35,710 bases of DNA from Propionibacterium acidifaciens DSM 21887 (GCF_000426605.1 NZ_AUFR01000030.1:1-35710); one strand, 5' to 3'. Positions 8,468-16,418 are shown, numbered from the stretch's first letter. A program made the numbers and translations. The notes: generated by a model from the sequence alone, not told the origin.

Positions 8468-9303
8468 TTCACGGCCCCTGCGGTGAGACCCTCGCGCAGC
8501 GGACGCTGCCCGAGGACGAAGACGACGAGTGCGGGGACCATCGAGAGGACGACCCCGGCGAGCACGGTGGCCATCGAGCCGCTGCCCATCCGCCCCTGGA
8601 GGCTCACCAGCCCCAGCGGCAGGGTGAAGTTGTCCTCGCTGATCGTCATGATGAGCGGCCGGAAGAACTCGTTCCAGATCGCGTTGAACGCCAGGATCCC
8701 GACGATGGCCAGCCCCGGCGTCGCCAGCGGCAGGTAGATCCTGCTGAAGATCCGCCAGGGGGAGGCCCCGTCGACCTGGGCCGCCTCGCCGAGACTGTCC
8801 GGGATGCCCATGAAGTACTGCCGCATGAGGAAGGTGCCGAACGCGGTGGGCAGGGCGGGCAGGACGAGGGCCAGCAGCGTGTCCGCCAGCCCCATGCCGC
8901 GGATGAGCATGAACACCGGCACGATCGTCACCTGCATGGGGATCATCATGGTGGCGAGGATCACGCCGAACAGCAGGTTCGAGCCCCGGAAGCGCAGCCG
9001 CGCGAAGGCGTAGCCGGCCAGCGCCGCCGTGGCCATCTGGCCGAGGGCGCACAGCCCGGTGACCAGCGTGGAGTTCCAGAACAGGCGCAGGACGTCGACC
9101 TGGGAGAAGACGTCCCGGAAGGCCGCCAGGCCGAGGCGGCGGTGCCCGGTCTCGTCGAGGGGGGTGAGCGCCGTGACCAGGGTCCAGACGACCGGGCCGA
9201 GGGTGAGGACGAGGGCGACGCCGAGCACGGCCACCCGCGTCACGAAGAGGACGCGTGCTCCGCGGCGGGCCTGACCACGGGCGCTGACGGATGCGGATGA
9301 CAT
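8464..9303 (-). CDS. Carbohydrate ABC transporter permease (MalG type)
   Basis: A 279-residue inner-membrane permease of the CUT1 sugar ABC family. There are six hydrophobic segments, beginning at about residue 18 (VLFVTRVAVLGVALVLTLGP). The cytoplasmic EAA loop that docks on the ATPase is EAAQVDGASPWRIFSRIYLP from residue 173. It pairs with the second permease, whose stop is 9 bases upstream of this ATG. No ATP-binding subunit is encoded in the operon, so a shared MsiK/MalK-like ATPase elsewhere must energise it, as is common in actinobacteria. The substrate is inferred from the linked GH32 enzyme. Confidence 0.92.
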   Translation of the reverse strand: MSSASVSARGQARRGARVLFVTRVAVLGVALVLTLGPVVWTLVTALTPLDETGHRRLGLAAFRDVFSQVDVLRLFWNSTLVTGLCALGQMATAALAGYAFARLRFRGSNLLFGVILATMMIPMQVTIVPVFMLIRGMGLADTLLALVLPALPTAFGTFLMRQYFMGIPDSLGEAAQVDGASPWRIFSRIYLPLATPGLAIVGILAFNAIWNEFFRPLIMTISEDNFTLPLGLVSLQGRMGSGSMATVLAGVVLSMVPALVVFVLGQRPLREGLTAGAVK

Positions 9304-9312
9304 CGCGGATCC

Positions 9313-10221
9313 TCACATGTAGAAGACGAAACGGCGGGACAGGCGGAACTGGAGCCAGGTGGCGATCATGATGATGACCATGAGCAGGAGGCCGATGGCC
9401 GAGGCGAGGCCGAAGTGGAGCTCCTGGAACGCCGACTGGTAGATGACCATGACGGCGGTGCGGGTGGAGTCGCCCGGGCCTCCCCTCGTGAGCACATAGG
9501 GCTGGTCGAAGATCTGCAGTGCCGAGATGATCGCCATGACGCTGGCGACGAGCATCGTCGGGCTGATGAGGGGCAGCGTGATGCGGGTGAGCTGGCGCCA
9601 GCCGCTCGCCCCGTCGATGTCGGCGGCCTCGTAGACGTCCTTGGGTATCGAGGCCAGGCCGCCGACGAACAGCAGGAAGGTGAAGCCGAAGTTCTGCCAG
9701 ACGTAGACGAGCACGGTGACGCACATGGCGCCCGTCGTCGTCGTGAGCCAGCCCACCGGGCCCAGCCCGACGAGGCCGAGGATCGCGTTGACGGTGCCGA
9801 AGTCCTCGTTGAACAGATAGCTCATGATGAGGGAGACCGAGGCGGCGGACAGGATGAGCGGGAAGAAGAAGGCCGACCGGAAGAAGGCGCGCAGCCAGCC
9901 CGGCATCCGCGTCTGCACGAGCACGGCGAGGACGAGCGCCACGAGGATCTGCAGGGCGACGGCGACGACGACGAAACCGAAGGTGTTGAGGAAGGACACC
10001 CGGATCGTCGGGTTCGTCGCCACGGACGCGAAGTTGTCGAGACCGACGAACTCCGGGGTCGAGACGATGTCCCAGTCGAAGAAGGCGAGGAGGATCGAGG
10101 CCGCCATGGGGAGGAGGGTGAAGAGCCCGACCCCGATCACGGTGGGAGCGAGGAGGCAGGCGGCGAGCCTGCCCTCCCCGCGGCGGGCGGCGGCGCGTGT
10201 GCTGGAGGAGACGTGGGCCAT
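9313..10221 (-). CDS. Carbohydrate ABC transporter permease (MalF type)
   Basis: A 302-residue CUT1 permease with six predicted membrane helices, the first at about 20-42. The EAA loop is YEAADIDGASGWRQLTRITL starting near residue 197. It forms the heterodimeric channel with the downstream MalG-type protein. The ATG at 10221 is preferred over an overlapping GTG at 10227 because GGGAG lies 5 bases before the ATG but directly against the GTG. Either way the gene sits directly after the binding-protein stop at 10224-10226. Confidence 0.92.
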   Translation of the reverse strand: MAHVSSSTRAAARRGEGRLAACLLAPTVIGVGLFTLLPMAASILLAFFDWDIVSTPEFVGLDNFASVATNPTIRVSFLNTFGFVVVAVALQILVALVLAVLVQTRMPGWLRAFFRSAFFFPLILSAASVSLIMSYLFNEDFGTVNAILGLVGLGPVGWLTTTTGAMCVTVLVYVWQNFGFTFLLFVGGLASIPKDVYEAADIDGASGWRQLTRITLPLISPTMLVASVMAIISALQIFDQPYVLTRGGPGDSTRTAVMVIYQSAFQELHFGLASAIGLLLMVIIMIATWLQFRLSRRFVFYM

Positions 10222-10223
10222 GA

Positions 10224-11603
10224 TCACTCCCGGGCCAGTGCCAGTTCGAGGTCGCGCTGCAGGTTGCTCAGCGCCGTCCGCACGTTCTCCCGTGAACCGG
10301 TGACCGCGTTGAGGACGTTCTTGAGGAGAGCGGTCTCCACCGCCGCCTCCTGCGGAGGCGCCGGGATGGGGGCCGTCGTGGGGAACCGGTCGAGCGTGTC
10401 GTAGAAGACGCCCCAGTGCTCGGGCCCGGTCGGTGCGTACAGCTCCGCGTTGTACGAGCGGCGCGCGGAGCTGGAGTCCGGTTTCGTCTGGGCGATCCGC
10501 ATGCCCCGGGGCGAGACGACGAACTTCAGCCACTCCCAGGCCGCGTCCTTGCGCTCGGACGACTTCATGATCGCGTAGCCCGAGGCCCCGAACTGGTGCT
10601 GCTGGGTCCGGTGACCGGGGAAGTAGGCGACGTCGTACTGGTCCTTGGCCATGCCGGCCTCCGAGAGGCCGTTGACCCAGTAACCCCCGGACGGGGTCAT
10701 GCCGATGACGCCGGTGCTGAAGCGGCTCACGAGCTCGTTGCCCCCGCCCGAGGCGGGGGAGGAGCCGAGGTCCTCGGCGATGAGCTCCTGCATGAACTCG
10801 AAGGCCTCGAGCACCGCGGGGTCGTCGGCGTTCGGCTGCTCCCAGCGGTGGCCCCCGGACCGGTCGTGCTCGTCCGGGTAGAACTCCTGCCACAGCCAGT
10901 CGCCGCCGGCGAACCGCTCGGGCTTGAGGAAGCTCGTGCCGTTCGTGTACAGCCAGGGCACGATGCCGCCCCACATCCGGTTCGTCCAGAAGAAGGGCCG
11001 GAAGGTCCCCGTGGCCGCGGACCGCATGGCTCTCAGGAGCTCGCGGAAGTCGTCCCAGGTCCAGTCGTCGGCGGGGCGGTCCAGCCCGGCCGTCTCCAGG
11101 GCCTGTCGGGAGAAGAACATGTTCGCCGCGTTGAAGCTCAGCGGCAGTTGGAAGAGACTGCCCTGATACATGAAGGCCTCGATGAGCGAGGGGTGGACGT
11201 CGGCGAAGAACTCCCGCAGCTCGTCGCGGTCGCGCCTGACGTACTCGTCGAGCGGTTGGGCGAGCCGCTCGGCGAAGAGCTGGGTGCCCTCGGTGGCGAC
11301 CATGACGACGTCGGGGGCCGTGCCGGCGGCCACGAGGGTGAGGATCTTCGCGAAGAAGTCGCTCCAGTCGGTGCCCTGGATGGGGGTGATGCGGACGGGG
11401 ATGTCGGGGTGGACGTCCTGGAAGGCCCTGATCAGTCCTTCGTCGGCCGCGGCGTCCTGCGCGGTGCCGTTGAGGGCGATCGTCAGGGCGTCGGAGCGGC
11501 GCCCCTCGATGTCGAGCCCGGTGAGCCGCCGCCAGGAGAGCGCCGTGCCCAGTGCGGCGACGGCGCCCAGGCCCAGGGCCGCGCGACGCGACAGTTCTGG
11601 CAT
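10224..11603 (-). CDS. Sugar ABC transporter substrate-binding protein with Tat-type signal
   Basis: A 459-residue extracellular solute-binding protein (SBP family 1), which captures the sugar outside the membrane and hands it to the two permeases. The N-terminus MPELSRRAALGLGAVAALG is a twin-arginine signal (SRRAALG, then a hydrophobic stretch). There is no cysteine after it, so it is not a standard lipoprotein as most Gram-positive binding proteins are. The mature part shows ALTIALNGTAQDAAADEGLIRAFQ and repeated SBP motifs such as the GASGYAIMKSSERKDAAWEWLKF segment near the C-terminus. GAGGAGG lies 6 bases before the ATG. First gene of a four-gene operon ending in GH32, under the promoter and palindrome at 11624-11665. 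tatA and tatC are elsewhere in the window. Confidence 0.92.
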   Translation of the reverse strand: MPELSRRAALGLGAVAALGTALSWRRLTGLDIEGRRSDALTIALNGTAQDAAADEGLIRAFQDVHPDIPVRITPIQGTDWSDFFAKILTLVAAGTAPDVVMVATEGTQLFAERLAQPLDEYVRRDRDELREFFADVHPSLIEAFMYQGSLFQLPLSFNAANMFFSRQALETAGLDRPADDWTWDDFRELLRAMRSAATGTFRPFFWTNRMWGGIVPWLYTNGTSFLKPERFAGGDWLWQEFYPDEHDRSGGHRWEQPNADDPAVLEAFEFMQELIAEDLGSSPASGGGNELVSRFSTGVIGMTPSGGYWVNGLSEAGMAKDQYDVAYFPGHRTQQHQFGASGYAIMKSSERKDAAWEWLKFVVSPRGMRIAQTKPDSSSARRSYNAELYAPTGPEHWGVFYDTLDRFPTTAPIPAPPQEAAVETALLKNVLNAVTGSRENVRTALSNLQRDLELALARE

Positions 11604-11623
11604 GTCAAGCCTCCTCGATGAAG

Positions 11624-11639
11624 CATAACACGTGTTATG
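11624..11639. promoter_or_regulatory. Candidate LacI-family operator
   Basis: CATAACACGTGTTATG is a perfect 16-base palindrome with a central CG, the hallmark of LacI/GalR-family operators. It overlaps the -10 box and the expected transcription start of the leftward sugar operon, so a bound repressor would block initiation. The LacI gene at 6203 is the obvious candidate regulator. I did not find a second copy in front of the dehydrogenase or lacI genes. Confidence 0.8.
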
Positions 11640-11665
11640 TTAAGTGCTCCCGGCCCGACTGTCAA
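11637..11665 (-). promoter_or_regulatory. Promoter of the sugar ABC transporter-GH32 operon
   Basis: On the minus strand TTGACA (11665-11660) is followed by exactly 17 bases and TAACAT (11642-11637), a near-consensus housekeeping sigma factor promoter. The expected start is near 11630, inside the palindrome, giving a leader of roughly 25 bases that contains the GAGGAGG ribosome site. Confidence 0.75.
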
Positions 11666-11721
11666 TGGTTCCGACCGCCGCCCGGGCCGTTGTCGGCGTG
11701 CGGGTCGGACACAGGGGTGAC

Positions 11722-11727
11722 TACGCT
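11722..11727 (+). promoter_or_regulatory. Possible -10 box of the parA-scpAB operon
   Basis: TACGCT fits the TAnnnT pattern. A start near 11734 would give a leader of about 24 bases including GTGAGGAG in front of the parA ATG at 11758. I see no convincing -35 box at normal spacing. Confidence 0.4.
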
Positions 11728-11757
11728 GGTCCCACCAACGTCGTGAGGAGCCCACTG

Positions 11758-12645
11758 ATGACATCGGAGAATCTGCCCGGTCTCGGCGCGGACGCCCCGG
11801 CCGAGGAGCCCGACCCGATGGGTCGGCCCATGCCGGAGCTCGTCGTGCCGCCCCCGGCCGAGGGCCCCCGGCGGGCGGTGGTCATCGCCCTGTGCAACCA
11901 GAAGGGCGGCGTCGGCAAGACCACGACGACGATCAACCTCGGCGCCGCCCTGACCGAGCTCGGACGCCGGGTGCTCCTCGTGGACTTCGACCCCCAGGGA
12001 TCGGCCTCCCTCGGCCTCGGAGTGCACCCGCACACCCTCGAGCGGAGCATCTACAACCTGCTGCTGAGCGCCGAGTACGACGTCGACGACGTCGTCCTGC
12101 CGACCGATGTGCCCGGCATGGACCTCATGCCGGCCAACATCGACCTGTCGGCCGCCGAGGTGCAGCTCGTCGGCGAGGTCGCCCGCGAGCAGACCCTCAA
12201 GCGCGTCCTCGACCCGCTGCGCGAGCGCTACGACTTCATCCTCATCGACTGCGCGCCCTCCCTCGGGCTGCTCACCATCAACGCGCTCACCGCCTCCGAC
12301 CGCGTCATCATCCCGCTGGAGTGCGAGTACTTCGCGCTGCGCGGCGTCGCCCTGCTGTCCGACACGATCAACAAGGTCATCGACCGGCTCAACCCCGAGC
12401 TGCGCGTCCTCGGCGTGCTGGCCACCATGTTCGACGGCCGCACCGTGCACACCCGCGAGGTGCTCACCCGTGTGCTGGAGGTCTTCGGCGACGAGGTCTT
12501 CCACACCGTCGTGCGGCGCACCATCCGCTTCCCCGAGACCACCGTCGCCGGCGAGCCCATCACCACCTACGACTCCGGCTCCCCGGGCGCCGCGGCCTAC
12601 CGCATGCTCGCCAAGGAGGTGCTGGTCCGGTGCCACGAAGGGTGA
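11758..12645 (+). CDS. parA: ParA-family ATPase linked to ScpAB
   Basis: A 295-residue ParA/Soj-type ATPase, which dimerises on ATP and binds DNA non-specifically to position chromosomes or complexes. The deviant Walker A motif KGGVGKTT is at 49-56. VLLVDFDPQGS (Walker A') and YDFILIDCAPSLGLL (Walker B region) follow. A proline/acid-rich 38-residue N-terminal tail precedes the fold. ATG 11758 is chosen for the GAGGAG site 7 bases upstream; an upstream GTG in frame has no such site. No parB is adjacent; instead the next genes are a small RHH-like protein, scpA, scpB and an rluB-type gene. This order is conserved in actinobacteria (M. tuberculosis Rv1708-Rv1711 is comparable), which suggests it is the second, SMC-associated ParA and not the oriC-proximal one. 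Confidence 0.9.
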   Translation: MTSENLPGLGADAPAEEPDPMGRPMPELVVPPPAEGPRRAVVIALCNQKGGVGKTTTTINLGAALTELGRRVLLVDFDPQGSASLGLGVHPHTLERSIYNLLLSAEYDVDDVVLPTDVPGMDLMPANIDLSAAEVQLVGEVAREQTLKRVLDPLRERYDFILIDCAPSLGLLTINALTASDRVIIPLECEYFALRGVALLSDTINKVIDRLNPELRVLGVLATMFDGRTVHTREVLTRVLEVFGDEVFHTVVRRTIRFPETTVAGEPITTYDSGSPGAAAYRMLAKEVLVRCHEG

Positions 12646-12965
12646 GCCTGCCCGGGGCGGAGGAGTTCTTCCGCCCCACGCAGGGCGCCGTCCCCGCCGA
12701 CCCGCGGGCCGTCGCGCGGCAGGACGGTCCCGACGCCGGGCCCGTCGGCGCGACGAGCGGGCGGGTGCGCCACGACGAGAAGATCACGATCTACCTGTCC
12801 GGCGAGGAGCTGCTCGGGCTCGAACGGGCCCGTCTGGCCCTGCGCGCCCGGCACCGCGCCTCTGCCGACCGGGGCCGCATCGTCCGCGAGGCCATCGCCA
12901 TCGCCCTGGCCGACCTCGCCGCCAACGGCGAGGCGTCCGAGCTGGTCAGGCGCCTGAGGGCCTGA
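12630..12965 (+). CDS. Small ribbon-helix-helix-like protein between parA and scpA
   Basis: A 111-residue protein I cannot name. The first 55 residues are low in predicted order and rich in Pro, Gly and Arg. The last 55 read as a ribbon-helix-helix fold: a strand KITIYLS, helix GEELLGLERARLALRAR, then a second helix beginning DRGRIVREAIAIALADLA. GTG 12630 is chosen because AAGGAGGT ends 9 bases upstream (12613-12620); GTG 12642, overlapping the parA stop, is an alternative giving 107 residues. It overlaps the end of parA and stops 1 base before scpA. RHH proteins such as ParG and Omega are known ParA partners on plasmids, so a DNA-binding partner of this ParA is a reasonable hypothesis. Confidence 0.75.
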   Translation: MPRRVSLPGAEEFFRPTQGAVPADPRAVARQDGPDAGPVGATSGRVRHDEKITIYLSGEELLGLERARLALRARHRASADRGRIVREAIAIALADLAANGEASELVRRLRA

Positions 12966-12966
12966 G

Positions 12967-13839
12967 ATGGCCGAGGACGGCGGCGCGCAGCCGGACCGGG
13001 TCGGGGCCGGCGGCGAGCACGGCTTCCACGTGAGCCTCGACAACTTCGACGGTCCGTTCGACCTGCTCCTCCAGCTCATCAACAAGCACCGGCTGGACAT
13101 CACCGAGGTCGCCCTGTCGCGGGTGACCGACGAGTTCATCGCCCAGGTGAGGGCCGCCGGGGCGCGCTGGGACCTCGAGCGCACCAGCAGCTTCCTCGTC
13201 GTCGCGGCGACCCTCCTCGACCTGAAGGCGGCCCGGCTGCTGCCCAGCGGCGAGGTCGACGACCCCGAGGACCTGGCCCTGCTCGAGGCCCGCGACCTGC
13301 TGTTCGCCCGGCTGCTCCAGTACCGCGCCTTCAAGCGGGTCTCGGTGCAGTTCGCCGCTCTCATGGACGCCGAGGCCCGCCGCTTCGCCCGGCCCGGCGG
13401 TCTCGAGGACGAGTTCCGCGGGCTGCTGCCCGAGGTGACGATCCCCGGCGGCGCGGAGCGTCTGGCCCGGCTGGCCGTGCGCGCCCTCTCGCCGCCCGAC
13501 GTCGTGACGATGCCCCTGGAGCAGCTGCACGTCGTCACCGTCAACGTCGGCGAGCAGGCCAGGGTCCTCGTCGACCGGCTGCGCGACTGCGGCCGGGCCA
13601 GCTTCCGTGCGCTGACCGCCGGCGCCGACAGGATGACCGTCGTCGCCCGCTTCCTGGCCCTGCTGGAGCTCTTCCGCCAGGCCGCGGTGTCCTTCGAGCA
13701 GCTCTCCCCGCTGGGCGAGCTCACCGTGCGCTGGACCGGGCGGGCCGACGGCGAGCTGTCCATCAGCGACGAGTTCGACGTGCCGGCCGGTCAGGAGCCG
13801 ACCGGGCCCGACGAGCAGACAGGAGAGCGCCATGAGTGA
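12967..13839 (+). CDS. scpA: Segregation and condensation protein A (kleisin)
   Basis: A 290-residue ScpA, the kleisin that bridges the SMC heads in bacterial condensin. The N-terminal SMC-neck-binding region has the family signature FHVSLDNFDGPFDLLLQLINKHRLDITEVALSRVTDEFI (about 18-58), and a helical middle contains FLVVAATLLDLKAARLLP. The C-terminal winged-helix is around RMTVVARFLALLELFRQAAVSFEQ. The gene starts 1 base after the RHH-like gene and overlaps scpB by 8 bases, so all are one transcript. Confidence 0.95.
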   Translation: MAEDGGAQPDRVGAGGEHGFHVSLDNFDGPFDLLLQLINKHRLDITEVALSRVTDEFIAQVRAAGARWDLERTSSFLVVAATLLDLKAARLLPSGEVDDPEDLALLEARDLLFARLLQYRAFKRVSVQFAALMDAEARRFARPGGLEDEFRGLLPEVTIPGGAERLARLAVRALSPPDVVTMPLEQLHVVTVNVGEQARVLVDRLRDCGRASFRALTAGADRMTVVARFLALLELFRQAAVSFEQLSPLGELTVRWTGRADGELSISDEFDVPAGQEPTGPDEQTGERHE

Positions 13840-14560
13840 CGAGGAGCGGCCCGTGCCCGCCGACGACGACCGGCAGGACGCCGAGGAGCGGCCCGTGCCC
13901 ACCGCCGAGGAGATCTCCGGCCTCCTCGAGGCCCTGCTCCTCATGAGCGAGGAGCCGGCCGACGAGACGATGCTCGCCGAGGCGGCCGGGGCGCCCGTCG
14001 GGATCGTGCGCGAGGCCCTCGACGGGCTCGTCCGCCACTACGACGAGGGCGGGCACGGCTTCGAGCTGCGCCGCGTCGGCGGGGGCTGGCGCTACCACAC
14101 CCGCCCCGAGCACCACGACCGGATCGCCGCCTGGGTGCGCGCCGGCGGCAGGAACCGGCTCTCCCAGGCCGCCATGGAGACCCTCGCCGTCATCGCCTAT
14201 CTCCAGCCGGTGCCGCGGTCGCGGGTCTCGGCGGTGCGGGGCGTCAACGTCGACGGCGTCGTGCGCACCCTGCTCGCCCGGGACCTCGTCGACGAGCAGG
14301 GCGCCGACGCGTCCACCGGGGCCGGCCTGCTCGTGACCACCGACCACTTCCTCGCGCGGCTAGGCTTGGACAGCCTGAGCGGGCTGCCCGACATCGCGCC
14401 GCTGCTGCCGGACGCCTCCGCCCTCGAGGCGGAGCTCTCCCGGCTCGCCCGTCCCGCCGAGGACGCCGACGCCGAGGCGCAGGACGCCGACGAGACCGCC
14501 GGGCGGCGCGCGGACGAGGACGAGGGACAGGAGCACGATGAGCCGGACCAGCGACCGTGA
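13832..14560 (+). CDS. scpB: Segregation and condensation protein B
   Basis: A 242-residue ScpB, which dimerises through winged-helix domains and binds the middle of ScpA in the SMC-ScpAB complex. Family sequence includes ISGLLEALLLMSEEPADETMLAEA near residues 28-48 and the conserved LSQAAMETLAVIAYLQPVPRSRVSAVRGVNVDGVVRTLLARDLV in the second winged helix. Both ends are extended by acidic low-complexity sequence (Asp/Glu-rich N-terminal 25 residues and C-terminal 35), a trait of actinobacterial versions. An AGGAG site sits just before the ATG. The gene overlaps the rluB start by 23 bases. Confidence 0.94.
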   Translation: MSDEERPVPADDDRQDAEERPVPTAEEISGLLEALLLMSEEPADETMLAEAAGAPVGIVREALDGLVRHYDEGGHGFELRRVGGGWRYHTRPEHHDRIAAWVRAGGRNRLSQAAMETLAVIAYLQPVPRSRVSAVRGVNVDGVVRTLLARDLVDEQGADASTGAGLLVTTDHFLARLGLDSLSGLPDIAPLLPDASALEAELSRLARPAEDADAEAQDADETAGRRADEDEGQEHDEPDQRP

Positions 14561-15287
14561 GGAGACCGAGGGCATCCGCCTGCAGAAGGCGCTCTCCCAG
14601 GCCGGCGTGGCATCGCGCCGGGCCGCCGAGGCCATGATCGAGGAGGGCCGCGTCGAGGTGAACGGGCGCGTCGTCACGACCCAGGGCCTGCGCGTGGACC
14701 CCGGGCGCGACACGATCCGCGTCGACGGCGCCCGCATCCCGGCCCCGCGCCGCCACACGTACCTGCTGCTCAACAAGCCCCGCGGCGTCGTGGCGACCAT
14801 GGACGCCCCCGAGGGCCGGGAGACGCTCGCCCAGTACGTGCCGCGCCACCAGCGGCTCTACCACGTGGGGCGCCTCGACACCGACACCGAGGGTCTCATC
14901 ATCCTCACGAACGACGGCGAGTTCGCCCACCGCCTGGCCCATCCCAGCTACGAGGTGCGCAAGACCTACCTCGTCGACGCCGAGGGCCTCATCGACGACC
15001 GGGTCCTGCACCGACTCGAGAAGGGGCTGCGCCTGGAGGACGGGCCGATCCGGCCCGACCGGGTCAGGCTCGTCTCGCGCGGGCCCTCCCGCACCCTCGT
15101 GCGGATCACCCTGCACTCGGGGCGCAACCGCATCGTGCGGCGCATGATGGACTCGGTCGGGCACCCGGTCCGCCGGCTGGCCCGCATCGGGATCGGGCCG
15201 GTCAGGCTCGGCGACCTGGCCAGCGGCGGGACCCGCGAACTGACCCGTGAGGAGCTCGGCACCCTGCTCGACCTCGTGGGCATGTGA
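14538..15287 (+). CDS. rluB: RluB-type 23S rRNA pseudouridine synthase
   Basis: A 249-residue RsuA/RluB/RluE/RluF-family enzyme that isomerises a uridine in large-subunit rRNA. An N-terminal S4 RNA-binding domain (RLQKALSQAGVASRRAAEAMI, about 14-34) precedes the catalytic domain. The catalytic Asp is D114 in GRLDTDTEGL, and the late motif GRNRIVRRMMDSVGHPVRRLARIGIG is intact. The ATG 14538 has AGGAGCACG directly upstream. Position after scpAB is the usual one in actinobacteria. RluB rather than RsuA is inferred from context. Confidence 0.9.
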   Translation: MSRTSDREETEGIRLQKALSQAGVASRRAAEAMIEEGRVEVNGRVVTTQGLRVDPGRDTIRVDGARIPAPRRHTYLLLNKPRGVVATMDAPEGRETLAQYVPRHQRLYHVGRLDTDTEGLIILTNDGEFAHRLAHPSYEVRKTYLVDAEGLIDDRVLHRLEKGLRLEDGPIRPDRVRLVSRGPSRTLVRITLHSGRNRIVRRMMDSVGHPVRRLARIGIGPVRLGDLASGGTRELTREELGTLLDLVGM

Positions 15288-15335
15288 GTCGGCCGGTCCC
15301 GTGCGCTGCTGCCCGGTCGTGGGGCCGGCGACGGG

Positions 15336-15341
15336 TAGCAT
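15336..15341 (+). promoter_or_regulatory. -10 box of a leaderless transcript (FKBP gene)
   Basis: TAGCAT ends exactly 6 bases before the GTG at 15348. No ribosome-binding sequence lies between, so transcription would begin at the start codon itself. Confidence 0.55.
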
Positions 15342-15347
15342 GACCGC

Positions 15348-16418
15348 GTGCCAGTTCATTCCAGTGGATCCGTCCCCGCCGCCCGCGCGCTGTCCCGCCG
15401 GCGCGTCGCCGCGGCCCTGCTCGTCCCGGTCGTGCTGCTCGGCGCGGCCGGGTGCGGCAAGAGCGAGGCCTCGTCGGACCAGACGTCGTCCGCCTCCGCC
15501 CCGAGCAGCGCGAGCCCCGAGGCGAGCGAGTCGACCAGCCAGGCCCCGGCGACGATCATCGACAACCTCGACCAGATCGACGTCGAGGGCGAGCCCGGGC
15601 AGGCGCCGACGGTCAGCGCCTCCTGGCCGCTCGGCGTGAACGAGACGATGAGCAAGGTCCTCGTGCCCGGCGACGGCGCCGAGGTCACCGAGGGCGGCTC
15701 CGTCGAGGTCAACTACCACGGCGTCGACGGGCGCACCGGCGACGTCTTCGACGAGAGCTACAGCTCCGGCAAGACCGCCACCTTCTCGCTCGGCCAGGTC
15801 ATCGCCGGCTTCTCCAAGGGACTGACCGGCAAGCACGTGGGCGACCGCGTGCTCCTCGGCGTCACCGGCGCCGACGGCTACGACTCCTCCGGCGGCGCGT
15901 CGAGCGCGGGCATCGAGGTGGGCGACTCGCTCTTCTTCGTCGTCGACATCGTCTCGACGACGCTGACCGCCCCGTCCGGCGACACCGTCCCCGTCGACGA
16001 CCCGAACCTGCCCGCCGTCACCTGGGACAACGGCGTCAACAACCCGTCGGTGTCGATCCCGTCCGGCGTCGACGCCCCGGGCGAGCTCAAGGTGCAGCCC
16101 CTCATCAAGGGCAACGGCGCGCAGATCGCCGACGCCGGCGCGACGGTCACCGTCAACTACCTCGAGGTGGCCTACTCCGACGGGCACGTCATCGACTCGA
16201 CCTACGGCGACGGCAACCCGACCCCGCAGAGCGGCGCCCTCGGCTCGCTCATCGACGGCTGGCAGCAGGGCCTCGTCGGCCAGACCGTCGGCAGCCGGGT
16301 GCTGCTCGTCGTGCCCGGCTCGCTGGCCTATCCGAACGGCAACGCGAGCCCCGCGATCGACCCGAACGCGACCCTCGTCTTCGTCGTCGACATCCTGTAC
16401 CAGCAGACCTCCTCCTGA
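15348..16418 (+). CDS. Tandem FKBP-type peptidyl-prolyl isomerase lipoprotein
   Basis: A 356-residue exported prolyl isomerase that should assist folding outside the membrane. An Arg-containing lipoprotein signal (SRRRVAAALLVPVVLLGAAGC) ends in a lipobox, with C36 as the likely lipidated residue. A Ser/Glu-rich linker follows. Two FKBP domains come next, about 110-205 and 250-352. Domain 1 keeps the VNYHG strand, FDES (Phe-Asp pair of the active site) and DGYDS. Domain 2 replaces the Phe with Ile (HVIDSTY) but keeps the pocket Trp (DGWQQGL) and a Tyr in SLAYPNG. GTG 15348 fits a leaderless message. It probably acts after Sec or Tat export. Confidence 0.9.
   Translation: MPVHSSGSVPAARALSRRRVAAALLVPVVLLGAAGCGKSEASSDQTSSASAPSSASPEASESTSQAPATIIDNLDQIDVEGEPGQAPTVSASWPLGVNETMSKVLVPGDGAEVTEGGSVEVNYHGVDGRTGDVFDESYSSGKTATFSLGQVIAGFSKGLTGKHVGDRVLLGVTGADGYDSSGGASSAGIEVGDSLFFVVDIVSTTLTAPSGDTVPVDDPNLPAVTWDNGVNNPSVSIPSGVDAPGELKVQPLIKGNGAQIADAGATVTVNYLEVAYSDGHVIDSTYGDGNPTPQSGALGSLIDGWQQGLVGQTVGSRVLLVVPGSLAYPNGNASPAIDPNATLVFVVDILYQQTSS

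Noticed and set aside
11644-11757. Longer parA start at an upstream in-frame GTG
   Set aside because: The added residues are not like ParA, lie in the promoter region of the divergent operon, and lack a ribosome site; ATG 11758 has GAGGAG upstream.
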